The notes under the pieces: generated by a model
Database searches by the model: none
What the model saw: only the letters and a program-made list of their open reading frames with translations
Told to the model about the DNA's origin: nothing
Position numbers and translations under genes: made by a program
DNA from: Nephrocerus scutellatus
Taxonomy: Eukaryota > Arthropoda > Insecta > Diptera > Pipunculidae
Reading direction: 5' to 3'
Length of the DNA stretch: 64,000 bases
NCBI GenBank assembly: GCA_947095585.1
Contig: OX352766.1
Location: 24,351,811-24,415,810 of the forward strand
Shown here: positions 9,221 to 22,221 of the stretch, one piece after another
Position numbering within the stretch: position 1 is the first letter of the stretch
Layout: every line of letters starts with the position of its first letter

Positions 9221-12200
9221 AATAAACTATCGAATATAATTTGTTGGATTACAATACAGAGGAGAGGAAGCAGTTCTGCAGCGGTTTGAACATTTGCTAT
9301 TTTCATGAAATTCTCTAATTTGGATGTTCGCTGTCAAGCGGATTGGCCAGTTCCTAGAGATGTCTCACTAAATTGACCCACACTTTTGTCATTCTAAAGG
9401 AATAAGCTATCGAATGTAATTTATTAGATTACAATACAGAGGAGAGGAAGCAGATCTGCATGGGTTTGAACATTTGCTATTTTCATAAAATTCTCAAATT
9501 TGGAGGTTCGCTGTCAAGCGGATTGGCCAGTTCAGAGAGATGTCTCACTAAATTGACCCACACCTGTGTCTTTCTAAAGGAATAAACTATCGAATATAAT
9601 TTGTTGGATTACAATACAGAGGAGAGGAAGCAGTTCTGCAGCGGTTTGAACATTTGCTATTTTCATGAAATTCTCAAATTTGGAGGTACGCTGTTAAGCG
9701 GATTGGCCAGTTCAGAGAGATGTCTCACTAAATTGACCCACACCTGTGTCTTTCTAAAGGAATAAGCTATCGAATATAATTTGTTAGATTACATGACAGA
9801 GGAGAGGAAGCAGTTTCTGCATGGGTTTGAACATTTGCTATTTTCATGAAATTCTCAAATTTGGAGGTTCGCTGTCAAGCGGATTGGCCAGTTCAGAGAG
9901 ATGTCTCACTAAATTGACCCACACCAATGTCTTCCTAAAGGAACAATCTATAGAAAAGAATTAACTAGATTAAAATGCAGAGGGAATGAGGCAGTTGTGC
10001 ATCAGTTTGAACATATGCAATTTTCATGAAATTCTCCAATTTGGAGGTTCGCTGTCAAGCGGATTGGCCAGTTCCTAGAGATTTCTCACTAAGTTGACCC
10101 ACATTTTTGTCTTCCTAAAGGAAGAGTCTATCGAATAGAGTTTGTTAGATTACAACACAGAGGAGAGGAAGCAGTTCTGCAGCAGTTTGAACATTTGCTA
10201 TTTTCATGAAATTCTCCAATTTGGATATTCGCTGTCAAGTGGATTGGCCAGTTCCTAGAGATGTCTCACTAAATTGACCCACACTTTCGTCTTCCGAAAG
10301 GAACAATCTATAGAATAGAATTAATTAGATTACAATGCAGAGGGGAAGAGGCAGTTGTGCATCGGTTTGAACATTTGCTATTTTCATGAAATTCTCCAAT
10401 TTGGAGGCTCGCTGTCAAGCGGATTGGCCAGTTCAGAGAGATGTCTCACTAAATTGACCCACACCTGTGTCTTTCTAAAGGAATAAACTATCGAATATAA
10501 TTTGTTAGATTACAATACAGAGGAGAGGAAGCAGTTCTGCATGGGTTTGACAATTTGCTATTTTCATGAAATTCTCAAATTTGGAGGTACGCTGTTAAGC
10601 GGATTGGCCAGTTCAGAGAGATGTCTCACTAAATTGACCCACACCTGTGTCTTTCTAAAGGAATAAACTATCGAAAATAATTTGTTGGATTACAATACAG
10701 AGGAAAGGAAGCAGTTCTGCATGGGTTTGAACATTTGCTATTTTCATGAAATTCTCAAATTTGGAGATTCGCTGTCAAGCGGATTGGCCAGTTCAGAGAG
10801 ATGTCTCACTAAATTGACCTACACCTGTGTCTTTCTAAAAAAATAAGCTATCGAATATAATATATTAAATTACAATACAGAGGAGAGGAAGCAGTTCTGC
10901 ATGGGTTTGAACATCTGCTATTTTCATGAAATTCTCAAATTTGGAGGTTCGCTGTCAAGCAGATTGGCCAGTTCAGAGAGATGTCTCACTAAATTGACCC
11001 ACACCTGTGTCTTTCTAAAGGAATAAACTATTGAATATAATTTGTTAGATTACAATACAAAGGAGAGGAAGCAGTTCTGCATGGGTTTGAACATTTGCTA
11101 TTTTCATAAAATTCTCAAATTTGGAGGTTCGCTGTCAAGCGGATTGGCCAGTTCAGAGAGATGTCTCACTAAATTGACCCACACCTGTGTCTTTCTAAAG
11201 GAATAAACTATCGAGTATAATTTGTTAGATTACAATACAGAGGAGAGGAAGCAGTTCTGCATGGGTTTGAACATTTGCTATTTTCATGAAATTCTCAAAA
11301 TTCGAGGTTCGCTGTCAAGCGGATTGGCCAGTTCCTAGAGATGTCTCACTAAATTGACCCACACTTTTGTCATTCTAAAGGAATAAGCTATCGAATGTAA
11401 TTTATTAGATTACAATACAGAGGAGAGGAAGCAGATCTGCATGGGTTTGAACATTTGCTATTTTCATAAAATTCTCAAATTTGGATTTTCGCTGTCAAGC
11501 GGATTGGCCAGTTCAGAGAGATGTCTCACTAAATTGACCCACACCTGTGTCTTTCTAAAGGAATAAACTATCGAATATAATTTGTTGGATTACAATATAG
11601 AGGAGAGGAAGCAGTTCTGCAGCGGTTTGAACATTTGCTATTTTCATGAAATTCTCAAATTTGGAGGTTCGCTGTCAAGCGGATTGGCCAGTTCAGAGAG
11701 ATGTCTCACTAAATTGACCCACACCTGTGTCTTTCTAAAGGAATAAACTATCGAATATAATTTGTTAGATTACAATACAGAGGAAAGGAAGCAGTTCTGC
11801 ATGGGTTTGAACATTTGCTATTTTCATGAAATTCTCAAAATTGGAGGTTCGCTGTCAAGTGGATTGGCCAGTTCAGAGAGATGTCTCACTAAATTGACCC
11901 ACACCTGTGTCTTTCTAAAAGAATAAGCTATCGAATATAATTTGGTAGATTACAATACAGAGGAGAGGAAGTAGTTCTGCATGGGTTTGAACATTTGCTA
12001 TTTTCATGAAATTCTCAAATTTGGAGGTACGCTGTTAAGCGGATTGGCCAGTTCAGAGAGATGTCTCACTAAATTGACCCACACCTGTGTCTTTTTAAAG
12101 GAATAAGCTATCGAATATAATTTGTTAGATTACATGACAGAGGAGAGGAAGCAGTTTCTGCATGGGTTTGAACATTTGCTATTTTCATGAAATTCTCAAA

Positions 12201-14400
12201 TTTGGAGGTTCGCTGTCAAGCGGATTGGCCAGTTCAGAGAGATGTCTCACTAAATTGACCCACACCAATGTCTTCCTAAAGGAACAATCTATAGAAAAGA
12301 ATTAACTAGATTAAAATGCAGAGAATGAGGCAGTTGTGCATCAGTTTGAACATATGCAATTTTCATGAAATTCTCCAATTTGGAGGTTCGCTGTCAAGCG
12401 GATTGGCCAGTTCCTAGAGATTTCTCACTAAGTTGACCCACATTTTTGTCTTCCTAAAGGAAGAGTCTATCGAATAGAGTTTGTTAGATTACAACACAGA
12501 GGAGAGGAAGTAGTTCTGCAGCAGTTTGAACATTTGCTATTTTCATGAAATTCTCCAATTTGGATATTCGCTGTCAAGCGGATTGGCCAGTTCCTAGAGA
12601 TGTCTCACTAAATTGACCCACACTTTCGTCTTCCGAAAGGAACAATCTATAGAATAGAATTAATTAGATTACAATGCAGAGGGGAAGAGGCAGTTGTGCA
12701 TCGGTTTGAACATTTGCTATTTTCATGAAATTCTCCAATTTGGAGGTTCGCTGTCAAGCGGATTGGCCAGTTCAGAGAGATGTCTCACTAAATTGACCCA
12801 CACCTGTGTCTTTCTAAAGGAATAAACTATCGAATATAATTTGTTATATTACAACACAGAGGAGAGGAAGCAGTTCTGCAGCAGTTTGAACATTTGCTAT
12901 TTTCATGAAATTCTCCAATTTGGATATTCGCTGTCAAGCGGATTGGCCAGTTCCTAGAGATGTCTCACTAAATTGACCCACACTTTCGTCTTCCGAAAGG
13001 AACAATCTATAGAATAGAATTAATTAGATTACAATGCAGAGGGGAAGAGGCAGTTGTGCATCGGTTTGAACATTTGCTATGGAGGTTCGCTGTCAAGCGG
13101 ATTGGCCAGTTCCTAGAGATTTCTCACTAAGTTGACCCACATTTTTGTCTTCCTAAAGGAAGAGTCTATCGAATAGAGTTTGTTAGATTACAACACAGAG
13201 GAGAGGAAGCAGTTCTGCAGCAGTTTGAACATTTGCTATTTTCATGAAATTCTCCAATTTGGATATTCGCTGTCAAGCGGATTGGCCAGTTCCTAGAGAT
13301 GTCTCACTAAATTGACCCACACTTTCGTCTTCCGAAAGGAACAATCTATAGAATAGAATTAATGAGATTACAATGCAGAGGGGAAGAGGCAGTTGTGCAT
13401 CGGTTTGAACATTTGCTATTTTCATGAAATTCTCCAATTTGGAGGTTCGCTGTCAAGCGGATTGGCCAGTTCAGAGAGATGTCTCACTAAATTGACCCAC
13501 ACCTGTGTCTTTCTAAAGGAATAAACTATCGAATATAATTTGTTAGATTACAATACAGAGGAGAGGAAGCAGTTCTGCATGGGTTTGAACATTTGCTATT
13601 TTCATGAAATTCTCAAATTTGGAGATTCGCTGTCAAGCGGATTGGCCAGTTCAGAGAGATGTCTCACTAAATTGACCTACACCTGTGTCTTTCTAAAAGA
13701 ATAAGCTATCGAATATAATATATTAAATTACAATACAGAGGAGAGGAAGCAGTTCTGCATCGGTTTGAACATTTGCTATTTTCATGAAATTCTCAAATTT
13801 GGAGGTTCGCTGTCAAGCGGATTGGCCAGTTCAGAGAGATGTCTCACTAAATTGACCCACACCTGTGTCTTTCTAAAGGAATAAACTATCGAATATAATT
13901 TGTTAGATTACAATACAGAGGAAAGGAAGCAGTTCTGCATGGGTTTGAACATTTGCTATTTTCATGAAATTCTCAAAATTGGAGGTTCGCTGTCAAGTGG
14001 ATTGGCCAGTTCAGAGAGATGTCTCACTAAATTGACCCACACCTGTGTCTTTCTAAAAGAATAAGCTATCGAATATAATTTGGTAGATTACAATACAGAG
14101 GAGAGGAAGCAGTTCTGCATTGGTTTGAACATTTGCTATTTTCATGAAATTCTCAAATTTGGAGGTACGCTGTTAAGCGGATTGGCCAGTTCAGAGAGAT
14201 GTCTCACTAAATTGACCCACACCTGTGTCTTTCTAAAGGAATAAGCTATCGAATATAATTTGTTAGATTACATGACAGAGGAGAGGAAGCAGTTTCTGCA
14301 TGGGTTTGAACATTTGCTATTTTCATGAAATTCTCAAATTTGGAGGTTCGCTGTCAAGAGGATTGGCCAGTTCAGAGAGATGTCTCACTAAATTGACCCA
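9221..14400 (+). repeat. Left-zone segmental duplication, second copy
   Basis: This is the counterpart of 1861-8400, with one 1440-bp unit fewer and one extra type E monomer at about 13280-13460. The single 1440-bp unit here (about 10771-12210) shares the change GAAGTAG near 11992 with the second unit of the first copy (near 6052) but not with the first unit. It is therefore closer to that second unit. Confidence 0.82.
12941..13099 (+). repeat. 159-bp truncated type E monomer, copy 2
   Basis: The 21-bp deletion is identical to that at 7021-7179 and lies 5920 bp downstream. It confirms that the two flanking regions are copies. Confidence 0.9.
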
Positions 14401-14839
14401 CACCAATGTCTTCCTAAAGGAACAATCTATAGAAAAGAATTAACTAGATTAAAATGCAGAGAATGAGGCAGTTGTGCATCAGTATGAACATATGCAATTT
14501 TCATGAAATTCTCCAATTTGGAGATTCGCTGTCAAGCGGATTGGCCAGTTCCTAGAGATTTCTCACTAAGTTGACCCACATTTTTGTCTTCCTAAAGGAA
14601 GAGTCCATCGAATAGAGTTTGTTAGATTACAACACAGAGGAGAGGAAGCAGTTCTGCAGCAGTTTGAACATTTGCTATTTTCATGAAATTCTCAAAATTG
14701 GAGGTTCGCTGTCAAGTGGATTGGCCAGTTCAGAGAGATGTCTCACTAAATTGACCCACACCTGTGTCTTTCTAAAAGAATAAGCTATCGAATATAATTT
14801 GGTAGATTACAATACAGAGGAGAGGAAGCAGTTCTGCAT

Positions 14840-16240
14840 GGGTTTGAACATCTGCTATTTTCATGAAATTCTCAAACTTGGAGGTTCGCTGTCAAGCGGA
14901 TTGGCCAGTTCAGAGAGATGTCTCACTAAATTGACCCACAATTGTGTCTTTCTAAAGGAATAAACTATTGAATATAATTTGTTAGATTACAATACAGAGG
15001 AGAGGAAGCAGTTCTGCATGGGTTTGAACATTTGCTATTTTCATAAAATTCTCAAATTTGGAGGTTCGCTGTCAAGCGGATTGGCCAGTTCAGAGAGATG
15101 TCTCACTAAATTGACCCACACCTGTGTCTTTCTAAAGGAATAAACTATCGAGTATAATTTGTTAGATTACAATACAGAGGAGAGGAAGCAGTTCTGCATG
15201 GGTTTGAACATTTGCTATTTTTATGAAATTCTCAAAATTCGAGGTTCGCTGTCAAGCGGATTGGCCAGTTCCTAGAGATGTCTCACTAAATTGACCCACA
15301 CTTTTGTCATTCTAAAGGAATAAGCTATCGAATGTAATTTATTAGATTACAATACAGAGGAGAGGAAGCAGATCTGCATGGGTTTGAACATTTGCTATTT
15401 TCATAAAATTCTCAAATTTGGATTTTCGCTGTCAAGCGGATTGGCCAGTTCAGAGAGATGTCTCACTAAATTGACCCACACCTGTGTCTTTCTAAAGGAA
15501 TAAACTATCGAATATAATTTGTTGGATTACAATATAGAGGAGAGGAAGCAGTTCTGCAGCGGTTTGAACATTTGCTATTTTCATGAAATTCTCAAATTTG
15601 GAGGTTCGCTGTCAAGCGGATTGGCCAGTTCAGAGAGATGTCTCACTAAATTGACCCACACCTGTGTCTTTCTAAAGGAATAAACTATCGAATATAATTT
15701 GTTAGATTACAATACAGAGGAAAGGAAGCAGTTCTGCATGGGTTTGAACATTTGCTATTTTCATGAAATTCTCAAAATTGGAGGTTCGCTGTCAAGTGGA
15801 TTGGCCAGTTCAGAGAGATGTCTCACTAAATTGACCCACACCTGTGTCTTTCTAAAAGAATAAGCTATCGAATATAATTTGGTAGATTACAATACAGAGG
15901 AGAGGAAGCAGTTCTGCATGGGTTTGAACATTTGCTATTTTCATGAAATTCTCAAATTTGGAGGTACGCTGTTAAGCGGATTGGCCAGTTCAGAGAGATG
16001 TCTCACTAAATTGACCCACACCTGTGTCTTTCTAAAGGAATAAGCTATCGAATATAATTTGTTAGATTACATGACAGAGGAGAGGAAGCAGTTTCTGCAT
16101 GGGTTTGAACATTTGCTATTTTCATGAAATTCTCAAATTTGGAGGTTCGCTGTCAAGCGGATTGGCCAGTTCAGAGAGATGTCTCACTAAATTGACCCAC
16201 ACCAATGTCTTCCTAAAGGAACAATCTATAGAAAAGAATT
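14840..16240 (+). repeat. Partial fourth copy of the 1440-bp HOR
   Basis: Beginning near ACATCTGCTATTTTC at 14850, the subtype order follows 4981-6390 closely, ending in B and then C with the two-G deletion. Its left edge joins directly to a monomer ending AAGTGG and a GGTAG monomer, not to type G. The start of the unit is therefore missing or was replaced by exchange. A private change is CTCAAACTTGG near 14875. Confidence 0.75.
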
Positions 16241-16295
16241 AACTAGATTAAAATGCAGAGAATGAGGCAGTTGTGCATCAGTTTGAACATATGCA

Positions 16296-17366
16296 ATTTT
16301 CATGAAATTCTCCAATTTGGAGGTTCGCTGTCAAGCGGATTGGCCAGTTCCTAGAGATTTCTCACTAAGTTGACCCACATTTTTGTCTTCCTAAAGGAAG
16401 AGTCTATCGAATTGAGTTTGTTAGATTACAACACAGAGGAGAGGAAGCAGTTCTGCAGCAGTTTGAACATTTGCTATTTTCATGAAATTCTCCAATTTGG
16501 ATATTCGCTGTCAAGCGGATTGGCCAGTTCCTAGAGATGTCTCACTAAATTGACCCACACTTTCGTCTTCCGAAAGGAACAATCTATAGAATAGAATTAA
16601 TTAGATTACAATGCAGAGGGGAAGAGGCAGTTGTGCATCGGTTTGAACATTTGCTATTTTCATGAAATTCTCCAATTTGGAGGTTCGCTGTCAAGCGGAT
16701 TGGCCAGTTCAGAGAGATGTCTCACTAAATTGACCCACACCTGTGTCTTTCTAAAGGAATAAACTATCGAATATAATTTGTTAGATTACAATACAGAGGA
16801 GAGGAAGCAGTTCTGCATGGGTTTGAGCATTTGCTATTTTCATGAAATTCTCCAATTTGGAGGTTCGCTGTCAAGCGGATTGGCCAGTTCCTAGAGATTT
16901 CTCACTAAGTTGACCCACATTTTTGTCTTCCTAAAGGAAGAGTCTATCGAATTGAGTTTGTTAGATTACAACACAGAGGAGAGGAAGCAGTTCTGCAGCA
17001 GTTTGAACATTTGCTATTTTCATGAAATTCTCCAATTTGGATATTCGCTGTCAAGCGGATTGGCCAGTTCCTAGAGATGTCTCACTAAATTGACCCACAC
17101 TTTCGTCTTCCGAAAGGAACAATCTATAGAATAGAATTAATTAGATTACAATGCAGAGGGGAAGAGGCAGTTGTGCATCGGTTTGAACATTTGCTATTTT
17201 CATGAAATTCTCCAATTTGGAGGTTCGCTGTCAAGCGGATTGGCCAGTTCAGAGAGATGTCTCACTAAATTGACCCACACCTGTGTCTTTCTAAAGGAAT
17301 AAACTATCGAATATAATTTGTTAGATTACAATACAGAGGAGAGGAAGCAGTTCTGCATGGGTTTGA
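16296..17366 (+). repeat. 540-bp (3-monomer) tandem duplication of D-E-A
   Basis: About 16296-16835 and 16836-17366 are displaced by 540 bp and share the rare change CGAATTGAG at 16411 and 16951. The copies differ where one reads GTTTGAGCATTTG (16821) and the other GTTTGACAATTTG (17361). The GACAATTTG monomer is then itself doubled at 180 bp, with a second copy at 17541. Confidence 0.85.
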
Positions 17367-20124
17367 CAATTTGCTATTTTCATGAAATTCTCAAATTTGG
17401 AGGTACGCTGTTAAGCGGATTGGCCAGTTCAGAGAGATGTCTCACTAAATTGACCCACACCTGTGTCTTTCTAAAGGAATAAACTATCGAATATAATTTG
17501 TTGGATTACAATACAGAGGAGAGGAAGCAGTTCTGCATGGGTTTGACAATTTGCTATTTTCATGAAATTCTCAAATTTGGAGGTACGCTGTTAAGCGGAT
17601 TGGCCAGTTCAGAGAGATTTCTCACTAAATTGACCCACACCTGTGTCTTTCTAAAGGAATAAACTATCGAATATAATTTGTTAGATTACAATACAGAGGA
17701 GAGGAAGCAGTTCTGCATGGGTTTGAACATTTGCTATTTTCATGAAATTCTCAAAATTCGAGGTTCGCTGTCAAGCGGATTGGCCAGTTCCTAGAGATGT
17801 CTCACTAAATTGACCCACACTTTTGTCATTCTAAAGGAATAAGCTATCAAATGTAATTTATTAGATTACAATACAGAGGAGAGGAAGCAGATCTGCATGG
17901 GTTTGAACATTTGCTATTTTCATAAAATTCTCAAATTTGGAGGTTCGCTGTCAAGCGGATTGGCCAGTTCAGAGAGATGTCTCACTAAATTGACCCACAC
18001 CTGTGTCTTTCTAAAGGAATAAACTATCGAATATAATTTGTTGGATTACAATACAGAGGAGAGGAAGCAGTTCTGCAGCGGTTTGAACATTTGCTATTTT
18101 AATGAAATTCTCAAATTTGGAGGTTCGCTGTCAAGCGGATTGGCCACTTCAGAGAGATGTCTCACTAAATTGACCCACACCTGTGTCTTTCTAAAGGAAT
18201 AAACTATCGAATATAATTTGTTAGATTACAATACAGAGGAGAGGAAGCAGTTCTGCATGGGTTTGAACATTTGCTATTTTCATGAAATTCTCAAAATTGG
18301 AGGTTCGCTGTCAAGTGGATTGGCCAGTTCAGAGAGATGTCTCACTAAATTGACCCACACCTGTGTCTTTCTAAAAGAATAAGCTATCGAATATAATTTG
18401 GTAGATTACAATACAGAGGAGAGGAAGCAGTTCTGCATGGGTTTGAACATTTGCTATTTTCATGAAATTCTCAAATTTGGAGGTACGCTGTTAAGCGGAT
18501 TGGCCAGTTCAGAGAGATGTCTCACTAAATTGACCCACACCTGTGTCTTTCTAAAGGAATAAGCTATCGAATATAATTTGTTAGATTACATGACAGAGGA
18601 GAGGAAGCAGTTTCTGCATGGGTTTGAACATTTGCTATTTTCATGAAATTCTCAAATTTGGAGGTTCGCTGTCAAGCGGATTGGCCAGTTCAGAGAGATG
18701 TCTCACTAAATTGAACCACACCAATGTCTTCCTAAAGGAACAATCTATAGAAAAGAATTAACTAGATTAAAATGCAGAGGGAATGAGGCAGTTGTGCATC
18801 AGTTTTAACATATGCAATTTTCATGAAATTCTCCAATTTGGAGGTTCGCTGTCAAGCGGATTGGCCAGTTCGTAGAGATTTCTCACTAAGTTGACCCACA
18901 TTTTTGTCTTCCTAAAGGAAGAGTCTATCGAATAGAGTTTGTTAGATTACAACACAGAGGAGAGGAAGCAGTTCTGCAGCAGTTTGAACATTTGCTATTT
19001 TCATGAAATTCTCCAATTTGGATATTCGCTGTCAAGCGGATTGGCCAGTTCCTAGAGATGTCTCACTAAATTGACCCACACTTTCGTCTTCCGAAAGGAA
19101 CAATCTATAGAATAGAATTAATTAGATTACAATGCAGTGGGGAAGAGGCAGTTGTGCATCGGTTTGAACATTTGCTATTTTCATGAAATTCTCCAATTTG
19201 GAGGTTCGCTGTCAAGCGGATTGGCCAGTTCAGAGAGATGTCTCACTAAATTGACCCACACCTGTGTCTTTCTAAAGGAATAAACTATCGAATATAATTT
19301 GTTAGATTACAATACAGAGGAGAGGAAGCAGTTCTGCATGGGTTTGACAATTTGCTATTTTCATGAAATTCTCAAATTTGGAGGTACGCTGTTAAGCGGA
19401 TTGGCCAGTTCAGAGAGATGTCTCACTAAATTGACCCACACCTGTGTCTTTCTAAAGGAATAAACTATCGAATATAATTTGTTGGATTACAATACAGAGG
19501 AAAGGAAGCAGTTCTGCATGGGTTTGAACATTTGCTATTTTCATGAAATTCTCAAATTTGGAGATTCGCTTTCAAGCGGATTGGCCAGTTCAGAGAGATG
19601 TCTCACTAAATTGACCTACTCCTGTGTCTTTCTAAAATAATAAGCTATCGAATATAATATATTAAATTACAATACAGAGGAGAGGAAGCAGTTCTGCATG
19701 GGTTTGAACATCTGCTATTTTCATGAAATTCTCAAATTTGGAGGTTCGCTGTCAAGCGGATTGGCCAGTTCAGAGAGATGTCTCACTAAATTGACCCACA
19801 CCTGTGTCTTTCTAAAGGAATAAACTATTGAATATAATTTGTTAGATTACAATACAGAGGAGAGGAAGCAGTTCTGCATGGGTTTGAACATTTGCTATTT
19901 TCATAAAATTCTCAAATTTGGAGGTTCGCTGTCAAGCGGATTGGCCAGTTCAGAGAGATGTCTCACTAAATTGACCCACACCTGTGTCTTTCTAAAGGAA
20001 TAAACTATCGAGTATAATTTGTAAGATTACAATACAGAGGAGAGGAAGCAGTTCTGCATGGGTTTGAACATTTGCTATTTTCATGAAATTCTCAAAATTC
20101 GAGGTTCGCTGTCAAGCGGATTGG

Positions 20125-20485
20125 TCAGTTCAAAGAGATGTCTCACTAAATTGACCCACAACTGTGTCTTTCTAAAAGAATAAACTATCGAATATAATTT
20201 GGTAGATTACAATACAGAGGAGAGGAAGCAGTTCTGCATGGGTTTGAGCATTTGCTATTTTCATGAAATTCTCAAATTTGGAGGTACGCTGTTAAGCGGA
20301 TTGGCCAGTTCAAAGAGATGTCTCACTAAATTGACCCACACCTGTGTCTTTCTAAAAGAATAAACTATCGAATATAATTTGGTAGATTACAATACAGAGG
20401 AGAGGAAGCAGTTCTGCATGGGTTTGAGCATTTGCTATTTTCATGAAATTCTCAAATTTGGAGGTACGCTGTTAAGCGGATTGGC
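20125..20485 (+). repeat. Type K doublet (TTCAAAGAGATG ... TTTGGTAGATTAC ... GAGCATTTG)
   Basis: Two adjacent monomers both carry TTCAAAGAG, CTAAAAGAATAAAC, TTTGGTAGATTAC, GGGTTTGAGCATTTG and GGAGGTACG. The same doublet occurs near 23670-24030 and 32130-32490, and a degenerate form near 46410-46770. Single K monomers occur elsewhere (1630, 25180, 27825, 61740). A recurring doublet in several HORs suggests that it duplicated once and then spread with the larger unit. Confidence 0.75.
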
Positions 20486-21540
20486 CAGTTCAGAGAGATG
20501 TCTCACTAAATTGACCCACACCTGTGTCTTTCTAAAGGAATAAACTATTGAATGTAATTTGTTAGATTACAATACAGAGGAGAAGAAGCAGTTCTGCATG
20601 GGTTTGAACATTTGCTATTTTCATGAAATTCTCCAATTTGGATATTCGCTCTCAAGCGGATTGGCCAGTTCCTAGAGATACCTCACTAAATTGACCCACA
20701 CTTTCGTCTTCAGAAAGGAACAATCTATAGAATAGAATTAATTAGATTACAATGCAGAGGGGAAGAGGCAGTTGTGCATCGGTTTGAACATTTGCTATTT
20801 TCATGAAATTCTCCAATTTGGAGGTTCGCTGTCAAGCGGATTGGCCAGTTCAGAGAGATGTCTCAGTAAATTGACCCACACCTGTGTCTTTCTAAAGGAA
20901 TAAACTATCGAATATAATTTGTTAGATTACAATACAGAGGAGAGGAAGTAGTTCTGCATGGGTTTGAACATTTGCTATTTTCATGAAATTCTCAAATTTG
21001 GAGGTTCGCTGTCAAGCGGATTGGCCAGTTCAGAGAGATGTCTCACTAAATTGACCCACACCTGTGTCTTTCTAAAGGAATAAACTATTGAATGTAATTT
21101 GTTAGATTACAATACAGAGGAGAAGAAGCAGTTCTGCATGGGTTTGAACATTTGCTATTTTCATGAAATTCTCCAATTTGGATATTCGCTCTCAAGCGGA
21201 TTGGCCAGTTCCTAGAGATACCTCACTAAATTGACCCACACTTTCGTCTTCAGAAAGGAACAATCTATAGAATAGAATTAATTAGATTACAATGCAGAGG
21301 GGAAGAGGCAGTTGTGCATCGGTTTGAACATTTGCTATTTTCATGAAATTCTCCAATTTGGAGGTTCGCTGTCAAGCGGATTGGCCAGTTCAGAGAGATG
21401 TCTCAGTAAATTGACCCACACCTGTGTCTTTCTAAAGGAATAAACTATCGAATATAATTTGTTAGATTACAATACAGAGGAGAAGAAGCAGTTCTGCATG
21501 GGTTTGAACATTTGCTATTTTCATGAAATTCTCAAATTTG
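20461..21540 (+). repeat. 540-bp (3-monomer) tandem duplication at the left-to-middle transition
   Basis: 20461-21000 and 21001-21540 repeat with a 540-bp displacement. Shared rare changes include ATTGAATGTAATTTG, GCTCTCAAGCGG with CCTAGAGATACCTC (20641/21181), TCTTCAGAAAGG, and TCTCAGTAAATTG (20861/21401). The copies separate at 20943 (GAGGAAGTAG) versus 21483 (GAAGAAGCAG). This is the first place the CAGAAAGG allele of type E appears. Confidence 0.87.
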
Positions 21541-21918
21541 GAGGTTCGCTGTCAAGCGGATTGGCCAGTTCAGAGAGATGTCTCACTAAATTGACCTACA
21601 CCATTGTCTTTCTAAAGGAATATACTATCGAATATAATTTGTTAGATTACAATACAGAGGAGAGGAAGCAGTTCTGCATCGGTTTGAACATTTGCTATTT
21701 TCATGAAATTCTCAAATTTGGAGGTTCGCTGTCAAGCGGTTTGGCCAGTTCAGAGAGATGTCTCACTAAATTGACCCACACCAATGTCTTCCTAAAGGAA
21801 CAATCTATAGAAAAGAATTAACTAGATTACAATGCAGAGGGAATGAGGCAGTTGTGCATCAGTTTGAACATATGCAATTTTCATGAAATTCTCCAGTTTG
21901 GAGGTTCGCTGTCAAGCG

Positions 21919-22221
21919 GATTGGCCAGTTCCTAGAGATTTCTCACTAAGTTGACCCACATTTTTGTCTTCCTAAAGGAAGAGTCTATCGAATAGAGTTT
22001 GTTAGATTACAACACAGAGGAGAGGAAGCAGTTCTGCAGCAGTGTGAACAGTTCAGAGAGATGTCTCACTAAATTGACCCACACCTGTATCTTCCTAAAG
22101 GAATAATCTATAGAATAGAATTAACTAGATTACAATGCAGAGGGGATTAGACAGTTGTGCATCGGTTTGAACATTTGCTATTTTCATGAAATTCTCCAAT
22201 TTGGATATTCGCTGTCAAGCG
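21919..22221 (+). repeat. 303-bp fused D-H dimer (57-bp deletion), copy 1
   Basis: In this dimer GAACA is joined directly to GTTCAGAGAG at 22050/22051. This removes 57 bp, including the palindrome, the CENP-B-like motif and GATTGGCCA. A CA dinucleotide is shared by both sides of the deletion. The downstream H part reads CACCTGTATCTTCC, AATAATCTATAG, AATTAACTAG and GGGGATTAGACAG. This copy has GTGTGAACA where later copies have GTTTGAACA. Confidence 0.92.

Noticed and set aside
21459..21821. 120-codon ORFs at 21459, 28432, 33112 and 38465, and 114- and 98-codon ORFs at 41468, 43628, 47680 and 49956
   Set aside because: All start at TTG or GTG within the satellite and span two monomers. They are copies of one another by HOR duplication, with no sign of a gene.
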